In this document: piece by piece, positions 58,276 through 64,000 of the stretch | Layout of the letters: each line of letters starts with the position of its first letter | Position numbering within the stretch: position 1 is the first letter of the stretch | Source of the DNA: Corallococcus soli | GTDB lineage: Bacteria; Myxococcota; Myxococcia; Myxococcales; Myxococcaceae | Assembly (NCBI RefSeq): GCF_014930455.1 | Contig: NZ_JAAIYO010000001.1 | Coordinates: 1,364,001 to 1,428,000, forward strand | Reading direction: 5' to 3' | Length of the DNA stretch: 64,000 nucleotides | Translations under genes and position numbers: made by a program | The notes under the pieces: generated by a model | What the model saw: the letters and a program-made list of their open reading frames with translations, nothing else | Databases searched by the model: none | What the model was told of the DNA's origin: nothing

Positions 58276-60630
58276 ATGTCCCTCAAGGAATACAAGCCTG
58301 GCAGACCCTTTCCCGGTGTCATCGGCCGCACGTGGGAGCAGTCCTCTCCCGCCTGGCCCTCGCCGTTGCGCTCGAAGCCCGGCGCCCCCAACGTCCTGTT
58401 CATCATCCTGGACGACACGGGCTTCGGGCACCTGGGCTGCTATGGCTCGCCCATCCGCACGCCGAACCTGGACAGGCTGGCCCGGGGCGGGCTGCTCTAC
58501 AACAACATGCACACCACCGCGCTGTGCTCGCCCACGCGCTCGTGCATCCTCACCGGCCGCAACCACCACTCCAACGGGATGGCCACCATCACGGAGACGT
58601 CGCTCGGCTACCCCGGCTACAACGGCACCATCCCCTTCGAGAACGGCCTCCTCTCCGAGATGCTCATGGAGGCCGGCTACAACACGTATGCCATTGGCAA
58701 GTGGCACCTGGCCCCCGCGGAGCAGACGAGCGCCGCCGGGCCGTACTCGCGCTGGCCGCTGGGGCGAGGCTTCGAGCGCTTCTACGGCTTCCTGGGCGGG
58801 GACACCCACCAGTACTACCCGGACCTCGTCCACGACAACCACGCCATCCGCGCGCCCGCGACGCCGGAGGAGGGCTACCACCTCACGCCGGACCTGGTGG
58901 AGAAGGCCATCGACTGCATCGCGGACTCCAAGCAGGTCGCGCCCGACAAGCCCTTCTTCCTCTACTTCGCCACGGGCGCCATGCACGCCCCCCACCATGT
59001 GCCGAAGGAGTGGGCGGACCGCTACGCGGGGCAGTTCGACGACGGCTGGGATGCGTACCGGCAGCGGGTGTTCCAGAAGCAGCTGGAGCTGGGCGTGCTG
59101 CCGAAGGGCACGCAGCTGTCCCGCCATGACCCCGACGTGCAGGACTGGGACACGCTGCCCCCGGAGGAGAAGCGGCTCTACGCGCGCATGATGGAGGTGT
59201 TCGCGGGCTTCCTGGAGCACACGGACCACCACATCGGGCAGCTGCTGAAGTTCCTGGAGGACACGGGTGAGCTGGACAACACGCTCATCATGGTGCTGTC
59301 CGACAACGGCGCCAGCGCGGAGGGCGGGCCGCACGGGTCGGTGAACGAGCTGAAGTTCTTCAACAACACGCCGGAGTCGCTGGAGCAGAACATGGCGGCC
59401 ATCGACGGGCTGGGCGGACCGAAGTACTTCAACCACTACCCGTGGGGCTGGGCCTGGGCGGGGGACACGCCGTTCCGCCGCTGGAAGCGGGAGGTGTACC
59501 GGGGCGGCACCACCGACCCGTTCCTCGTCCACTGGCCCAAGGGCATCCAGGCGAAGGGCGAGGTGCGCTCGCAGTACGCGCACGCCATCGACATGGTGCC
59601 CACGGTGCTGGACTGCCTGGGGCTGGAGCCGCTGGCGGAGATCCGGGGCGTCACCCAATCCCCCATTGAAGGCGTCAGCTTCAAGCACACGTTCAACGAC
59701 GCGAACGTGGAGAGCCGCCACCACACGCAGTACTTCGAGATGTTCAGCAACCGCGCGCTCTACCACGACGGCTGGCGCGCGGTGTGCCCGTTCCCCGGGC
59801 CGTCCTTCACGGAGGCCGGGGAAGGCTTCGGCGAATCGACGCTCACCGAGGACCGGCTGCGCGAGCTGGATGCGCAGGGCTGGGAGCTGTACCGCGTCTC
59901 CGAGGACGCCTCCGAGACGAAGAACGTGGCGCAGGAGAACCGGGGCAAGCTCATCGAGATGATCGCCCTCTGGTACGCCGAGGCGGGGCGCTACCAGGTG
60001 CTGCCGCTCGCGTCGCCGACGCGCGCCGTGTTCGCGCAGGAGCGACCGCAGATCACCCAGGACCGCAAGCGCTACGTGTACCGCCCGCGCACCTCACCCA
60101 CGCCGGAGAACGCGGCCGTTCACGTGCTCAACCGGCCCCATACCATCACCGCCGAGGTGGACCTGAGCGGCGAGGCGGAAGGGGTGCTGCTGTGCCATGG
60201 CGGCCTCACCGGCGGCTACACCTTCTTCATCCAGGGCGGGAAGCTGCACTACGTCTACAACTTCGTCGGCGAACAGGAGTTCCACATCGAGTCCGCGGTG
60301 GAGGTGCCGCGGGGGCGCTCGGAGTTGAAGTTCTCCTTCGAGCCCACCGGCAAGCCCGACCTGAAGGCGGGGCGGGGCGCGCCCGGGCGGGGCCGGCTCT
60401 ACATCAACGAAGACCTGGTGGCCCAGAGCGACATCCCCGCCACCATGCCGCTCATCCTCAGCCTGGGGGAGGGGCTGACGTGCGGCCGGGACGAGAACTC
60501 CGCCGTGAGCCAGCTCTACACGGCGCCCTTCGAGTTCACCGGCACGCTCTTCCAGGTGACGGTGGACGTCTCCGGCAAGCACCTGCGCGACGCGAAGGCG
60601 GAGCAGAAGGCGGCGATGGCGAAGCAGTGA
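58276..60630 (+). CDS. Arylsulfatase (formylglycine-dependent sulfatase)
   Basis: 784 residues. The sulfatase active site CSPTRSCILTGR has Cys84 of C-x-P-x-R, converted to formylglycine by a maturase. Metal ligands: LDDTGFG (Asp46-47), VLSDNGASAEGG (Asp and Asn), and GKWHLAP (Lys). The C-terminal ~150 residues (LFQVTVDVSG and EGVLLCHGGLTGGYTFFIQG) are the usual extra domain of arylsulfatase A-like enzymes. ATG 58276 begins SLKEYKPGR. No signal peptide, so it may be cytoplasmic or use another export route. The maturase gene (FGE/anSME) is not in the window. Confidence 0.92.
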   Translation: MSLKEYKPGRPFPGVIGRTWEQSSPAWPSPLRSKPGAPNVLFIILDDTGFGHLGCYGSPIRTPNLDRLARGGLLYNNMHTTALCSPTRSCILTGRNHHSNGMATITETSLGYPGYNGTIPFENGLLSEMLMEAGYNTYAIGKWHLAPAEQTSAAGPYSRWPLGRGFERFYGFLGGDTHQYYPDLVHDNHAIRAPATPEEGYHLTPDLVEKAIDCIADSKQVAPDKPFFLYFATGAMHAPHHVPKEWADRYAGQFDDGWDAYRQRVFQKQLELGVLPKGTQLSRHDPDVQDWDTLPPEEKRLYARMMEVFAGFLEHTDHHIGQLLKFLEDTGELDNTLIMVLSDNGASAEGGPHGSVNELKFFNNTPESLEQNMAAIDGLGGPKYFNHYPWGWAWAGDTPFRRWKREVYRGGTTDPFLVHWPKGIQAKGEVRSQYAHAIDMVPTVLDCLGLEPLAEIRGVTQSPIEGVSFKHTFNDANVESRHHTQYFEMFSNRALYHDGWRAVCPFPGPSFTEAGEGFGESTLTEDRLRELDAQGWELYRVSEDASETKNVAQENRGKLIEMIALWYAEAGRYQVLPLASPTRAVFAQERPQITQDRKRYVYRPRTSPTPENAAVHVLNRPHTITAEVDLSGEAEGVLLCHGGLTGGYTFFIQGGKLHYVYNFVGEQEFHIESAVEVPRGRSELKFSFEPTGKPDLKAGRGAPGRGRLYINEDLVAQSDIPATMPLILSLGEGLTCGRDENSAVSQLYTAPFEFTGTLFQVTVDVSGKHLRDAKAEQKAAMAKQ

Positions 60631-60642
60631 CAGGCAACGACA

Positions 60643-60675
60643 GGCCCGGACGGGAGGGGGAAGCCCGTCCGGGCC
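60643..60675. terminator. Bidirectional terminator between arylsulfatase and M4 peptidase
   Basis: Perfect arms GGCCCGGACGGG (60643-60654) and CCCGTCCGGGCC (60664-60675), 9-nt loop, between convergent genes. Confidence 0.8.
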
Positions 60676-60690
60676 CTGAAGCGAAAGCGA

Positions 60691-62499
60691 CTACTTCACG
60701 CCGACGGCGGTCCAGGCGTCCTGGACCTTCTTCACTTCGACGGAGTCCTTGCCGTACAGGTCGGTGGCGGACTTCACGGTGGCCGCGCGGGCCTCGGAGA
60801 AGTTCGTCTGCGGCGTCATGTACGTGGTGAGGGCGCGGCCGAAGATCTTCAGGCTCTTGTCCATGCCGATGCCGTCCTTCACCTCCAGGCCGGACGTCCT
60901 GTTCTTGCCGCCCTCCGTCAGCAGGTAGAAGGCGTTGTTGGCGATGCCGCTGGAGCCGTGCACCTCCGTCATCTTCGGGTAGTTCTTGTAGTTGTCGATG
61001 GAGTACCCGTCCGCCGTCGGGTCGTTCATGTAGCGGAGGGCGTCCGTGCTGTCGCCGTTCTTGGGCGTCCACGCGTCCTCGCCCACGGCCCAGTCGAACT
61101 TCACCGCGCCGTTCTTCTGGCTGGCGTACCACTCCACGCCCGTCCCGATGATGTCGCTGAAGGACTCGTTGAGGCCGCCGGACTCACCCGAGTACTCCAG
61201 GTCGGCGGTGCGCTGGGTGAGGCCGTGCGCGATTTCATGGCCGGCGATGTCCAGCGTGGTGAGCGGGCCGGCGTCCTTCCCGTCGCCGTCGCCGTACTGC
61301 ATCTTCTCGCCGTCCCAGAACGCGTTCACCAGGTTGTTGTCGGTGTGCACGTAGGAGATGAGCTTCTCTCCCTTGCCGTCGATGGAGTCGCGGCCCAGCA
61401 CGTCCTTCATGAAGTCGTAGGTCATCGCGGCGCCGTAGTGCGCGTCCACGCCCGCATGGGCGCGCGCCGGGTCCGTCTTCTCACCCCAGACGTCGTTCTT
61501 GTCGGTGATGGCGGTGGTGCCGGACGCCTCCGGGCGGTTCTTCGCGTCGTACGTCACGATGCCCTTGCCGCGCGTCTTGTCCTCCAGCGCGTACGTGCCG
61601 TCCTTGCCCTGGGTGGTCTGCAGGTCCACCTTGCCGCTGTACATCGTCTGGTCGTCCGCCACGCGGTCCGCCGTGGCGCCGCCCGTGGCCGGGGTCGCGC
61701 CCGGGGTGGCGGCGGTGGACGGCGGCCGGGCCGCGGCGCCACCCGAGTGGGCGGCGTGCGCGGAGCCACCGGCGCAGCACTGGCTGATGGTGTTGAACTG
61801 CTTGATGGACTCGCCGGTGTTCGCGTCGATGAAGTAGTTCATCGAGCGGGGCTGCTTGCCGCCGTTCACCGACGTGTCCGTCAGCGTCACGTGGAAGGCC
61901 GCGCGGTACTGGCCGTCCGGGCCCTTCACGATTTCGCGCTCCACGGTGGGCGCGCGCGACGTGCTGCCGTTGAAGTCCTTCTGCGCCGTCGCCAGCGCGT
62001 CCTTCGCCGTCAGCTTCGTGGGCGCCTTGCCCAGGCCCGCCGGGATGTCGGACACGTTGCCCGTCAGGCTGTCGAACTGGCCCTTCGCATCCAGGTGGCC
62101 GATGACCTGCTCACCGGAGACCTTCACGCCCTCGTGCATGCGGTCCAGGCGCACGTGCGTCATGCCCAGCTGGTCCCGCTCCACCGAACGGGGGGAGAAC
62201 GCCGCGCCGCCGGTGATGCCGCCCAGCTGCGGGTGCTTCTGGTTCACGTACGACACCGTCTGCTGCACGGCCTGCTGCGCCTGGGGGCTGCTCAGGCTCA
62301 CCGGACCCGGCGTCACCTTCGTGCCCACGCCGTTCAGCGCCACCGCCGCCTTCGCCTTGGAGGGCGCGCCGGCGCTGAAGCTGGACTGGGAGCTCATCCC
62401 CACCGGGCCCGCGGGCTTCGCGACGGTGTTCGTCGCCTTGGTGTCGGTGCGCTGGGAGGGGACGACGGCGGGCTTCGAGAGGTCGGTGCGAAGGGCCAT
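60691..62499 (-). CDS. M4-family zinc metallopeptidase (thermolysin-like), no Sec signal visible
   Basis: 602 residues. FTP/PepSY propeptide region to about 235 (PTKLTAKDALATAQKDF), then the M4 catalytic domain: zinc motif HEIAH at 421-425 (DIAGHEIAHGLTQ), the third-ligand Glu in GGLNESFSDIIG, and the active-site His in EVHGSSGIANNAFYLL. The C-terminus SATDLYGKDSVEVKKVQDAW is the normal M4 ending. The N-terminus MALRTDLSKPAVVPSQRTDT is polar, with no hydrophobic core, although M4 enzymes are normally secreted. The ATG at 62499 has no clear ribosome-binding site. It may be exported by a non-Sec route, or the start may be wrong. Confidence 0.9.
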   Translation of the reverse strand: MALRTDLSKPAVVPSQRTDTKATNTVAKPAGPVGMSSQSSFSAGAPSKAKAAVALNGVGTKVTPGPVSLSSPQAQQAVQQTVSYVNQKHPQLGGITGGAAFSPRSVERDQLGMTHVRLDRMHEGVKVSGEQVIGHLDAKGQFDSLTGNVSDIPAGLGKAPTKLTAKDALATAQKDFNGSTSRAPTVEREIVKGPDGQYRAAFHVTLTDTSVNGGKQPRSMNYFIDANTGESIKQFNTISQCCAGGSAHAAHSGGAAARPPSTAATPGATPATGGATADRVADDQTMYSGKVDLQTTQGKDGTYALEDKTRGKGIVTYDAKNRPEASGTTAITDKNDVWGEKTDPARAHAGVDAHYGAAMTYDFMKDVLGRDSIDGKGEKLISYVHTDNNLVNAFWDGEKMQYGDGDGKDAGPLTTLDIAGHEIAHGLTQRTADLEYSGESGGLNESFSDIIGTGVEWYASQKNGAVKFDWAVGEDAWTPKNGDSTDALRYMNDPTADGYSIDNYKNYPKMTEVHGSSGIANNAFYLLTEGGKNRTSGLEVKDGIGMDKSLKIFGRALTTYMTPQTNFSEARAATVKSATDLYGKDSVEVKKVQDAWTAVGVK

Positions 62500-62841
62500 G
62501 GTGGTTTTCTCGGGGGAAGGGGACGGACAAATTGATTCTCGGGTCAGCCGCCCGAAGGTTGCGCGTGGGTTGAATTCCGACAGGGGGATCTGTCGCTCAA
62601 CCTCATGATTTTACTGGTGAAGTGTTCGGCCTACATTTCCCGCAAATAAACCTTCCGACCGGTAGGGAGGTGACCGGGCGGGCTGTATTTCGAAGCATTT
62701 TCGAGCCCTCCCTGGCCCGCCGTCCACCCACGCCCGGTGGCTGGAAGCTTGACCGCCCGCTCCCTTTGCAGGTATTGAAATTGATAGTGATTATCAATTT
62801 CAAGTTGGCCCAGGCCAACCCGTAGGACGGAGGGACACGCC
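62500..62841. other. Divergent regulatory region between M4 peptidase and S4 paralogue
   Basis: A/T-richer than most of the window. Contains a CGACAG/CTGTCG hairpin (62578-62595) in the M4 leader, the 29-bp palindrome at 62775-62803 (listed), and GTTGGCC/GGCCAAC (62804-62819) directly after it. No gene is accepted here. Confidence 0.5.
62775..62803 (+). promoter_or_regulatory. Fur/Zur-type operator palindrome upstream of S4 paralogue
   Basis: Left arm TTGAAATTGATA (62775-62786) is the exact reverse complement of the right arm TATCAATTTCAA (62792-62803), with spacer GTGAT. The core TGATAGTGATTATCA matches 14 of 15 positions of the Fur 7-1-7 core TGATAATNATTATCA. It lies 38 bp before the start of a zinc-ligand-poor S4 gene, so a Zur (zinc) role is likely; Fur is possible. 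Confidence 0.75.
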
Positions 62842-63474
62842 GTGGCACGAGAACTGGGACCGCGAGGGAAGATGTGTCGTCGGTTGGGCATCCCGCTGTC
62901 GCGCATCAGCGCGAAGGATCCCGACAAGGACCCGGTGTTGCGCCGGCCGTATCCGCCCGGGCAGCACGGCGCGACGGCGCGCACGTCGGTGAGCGACTTC
63001 GCGCAGCGGCTGCGGGAGAAGCAGAAGCTGAAGCTGTACTACGGGCTGCTGGAGAAGCAGTGCCGCAGCGCCTTCCTGGAGGCGCGCCGGTCGCCGGGCA
63101 ACACCGGCAAGGTGCTGATGCAGCTGTTGGAGAGCCGGCTGGATGCGCTGGTGCTGCGCGCGGGCCTGGCGACGAGCATCCGCCAGGCGCGGCAGTTCGT
63201 GCGCCACGGCTACTTCCAGGTGGATGGGCGCAACGCGGACATCCCGAGCATCCGCCTGAAGCCGGGCAACGAGGTGCGCTTCCACCCCGCGCACCTGAAG
63301 CTGGCGGCGGTGCAGGACGCCTTTGGCCGGATGAAGTCCCGGCAGGTGCCCGCCTACGTGCAGGTGCTGGGCGCGGGGGAGGGCATGCGCTTCGTGCGCC
63401 TGCCGGAGCGCGAGGAGATCCCCGTGGACGTGAACGAGCCCTTCATCGTCGAGTACTACGCGCAGCGCAGCTGA
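62842..63474 (+). CDS. rpsD: 30S ribosomal protein S4 paralogue lacking zinc ligands
   Basis: 210 residues. It has the S4 fold and motifs ([39 protein letters not shown]), with an intact S4 RNA-binding domain. The N-terminal region reads [20 protein letters not shown] and lacks three of the four Cys that bind zinc in Thermus-type S4: only Cys12 remains. It stands alone, outside the usual rpsK-rpsD-rpoA operon. It is preceded by a Fur/Zur-type palindrome and GGACGGAGGG. This suggests a zinc-independent replacement protein made when zinc is scarce. The GTG start fits the known S4 N-terminus. Confidence 0.93.
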   Translation: MARELGPRGKMCRRLGIPLSRISAKDPDKDPVLRRPYPPGQHGATARTSVSDFAQRLREKQKLKLYYGLLEKQCRSAFLEARRSPGNTGKVLMQLLESRLDALVLRAGLATSIRQARQFVRHGYFQVDGRNADIPSIRLKPGNEVRFHPAHLKLAAVQDAFGRMKSRQVPAYVQVLGAGEGMRFVRLPEREEIPVDVNEPFIVEYYAQRS

Positions 63475-63553
63475 GCCACCGGCCCCCCTGCCGTCCGTCC
63501 GCGAGGCATGCGGGCAGGCAGGGGAGGTCCGGGGCGCCCGCGCACCCCATCTT

Positions 63554-63573
63554 CCTCAAGGACCTTCTTGAGG
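63554..63573 (+). promoter_or_regulatory. Hairpin just before the ribosome-binding site of the last gene
   Basis: CCTCAAG (63554-63560) and CTTGAGG (63567-63573) with a GACCTT loop, directly followed by GGAGGAG and ATG 63587. It may be a terminator of the S4 gene without T run, or control translation of the next gene. Confidence 0.45.
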
Positions 63574-63586
63574 GAGGAGCAGCGGG

Positions 63587-64000
63587 ATGCGCGGGGACGG
63601 GGCGGAGCCGGCGGAGGGGTGGGTGGCGCCGCGCGGGGTGGCGGCCCGGGGACACCTGCCCCGTCACGTGGCCGGCCTCTTCCGCTTCCAGCCGGGCCGG
63701 CCCGCGGTGGCGGCGGGGCTGAGGACGGCGCTGGCGTTGGGCGTCCCCCTGCTGGTGTCCGCGCTCCTGCAACTGCCGCAGGCGGCGTGGGCGGGCATGG
63801 CGGGGCTGTTCGTGGCGCTGGTGGACAAGGGCGGGCCGTACCGCACGCGGGCCTGGGCCATGGGCGCGATGACGGTGCTGGGCGCGCTGGTGGGGCTCAT
63901 CATCGCGCTGCCCAGCCCCTTCTGGGTGGACGTGGCGCTGACGCTCCTCTGGGTGACGGCGTGCGGCTTCGCGCGCAGCTACGGCGACACGCCGGGCATC
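63587..64000 (+). CDS. FUSC-family-like inner-membrane protein, 3' end outside the window
   Basis: First 138 residues; open to the window end. ATG 63587 has GGAGGAG seven bases before it. A polar start (FRFQPGRPAVAAGLRTALAL) is followed by hydrophobic helices: LALGVPLLVSALLQLPQAAW, GMAGLFVALVDKG, AMTVLGALVGLIIALPSPFW, VALTLLWVTACGFARSYGD. The pattern of FRFQPGRPAVAAGLR then AWAGMAGLFVAL is like the FUSC/YccS aromatic-acid-exporter fold. Since the rest is not visible, the family call is provisional. Confidence 0.65.
   Translation, partial: MRGDGAEPAEGWVAPRGVAARGHLPRHVAGLFRFQPGRPAVAAGLRTALALGVPLLVSALLQLPQAAWAGMAGLFVALVDKGGPYRTRAWAMGAMTVLGALVGLIIALPSPFWVDVALTLLWVTACGFARSYGDTPGI

Noticed and set aside
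62622-62825. 67-codon ORF in front of the S4 paralogue
   Set aside because: It runs across the palindrome, has no ribosome-binding site and no coding bias.

Overview
The window comes from a high-G+C (roughly 70% by eye) Gram-negative genome with very strong G/C bias at third codon positions. Gene content (tandem WYL regulators, minor-pilin/PilY1 cluster, FHA and ECF modules, M4 peptidase, many lipoproteins and tandem hydrolases) and a perfect match upstream of recA to the LexA box I remember for Myxococcus point to a myxobacterium, probably Myxococcaceae (Myxococcus or Corallococcus). That assignment is inference. I see no tRNA, rRNA, CRISPR array, insertion sequence or prophage. Gene order looks like ordinary chromosome.

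Layout. 0-10 kb: 3' end of proB, a small secreted protein, two overlapping WYL regulators followed at once by an FHA membrane protein, a phospholipase-D-type cardiolipin synthase and aconitase acnA. 10-17 kb: a small HD hydrolase, then a four-gene minus-strand type IV pilus tip operon (pilY1-pilV-pilW-pilX). 17-26 kb: arfB, pirin, a lipoprotein, an HDAC-like deacetylase, a VWA protein, an ABC transporter pair, a receiver-only response regulator and an amidohydrolase. 26-37 kb: a small protein with a readable promoter, a TatD-like hydrolase with gamma-glutamyltransferase, glmU-glmS (UDP-GlcNAc synthesis), an ECF sigma/anti-sigma operon with two envelope proteins, and recA with its LexA box. 37-52 kb: PhoD phosphatase, a beta-helix protein, Tex, a truncated DUF7919-like gene in a lower-GC patch, an HSP90-like chaperone with a helical partner, a secreted metallo-hydrolase, a TerB/LETM1-like protein, and small oxidoreductases. 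53-64 kb: a heterodimeric ABC exporter, an aldo/keto reductase, an arylsulfatase, an M4 peptidase without a visible Sec signal, a zinc-ligand-poor S4 (rpsD) paralogue behind a 29-bp Fur/Zur-type palindrome, and the start of a FUSC-like membrane protein.

Genes that work together: pilY1/pilV/pilW/pilX (pilus tip priming), glmS/glmU (amino-sugar precursors), the sigma/anti-sigma/DUF3106-like/acidic-protein operon (envelope signalling), the HSP90/TPR-like pair (chaperone and possible co-chaperone), and the two half-size exporters (one degenerate and one catalytic ATP site). The best leads for something little described are the Fur/Zur-box-controlled S4 paralogue, the ECF operon with seven exact 18-residue repeats and a shared acidic motif, the HSP90-helical protein operon, and the TerB-LETM1 protein.
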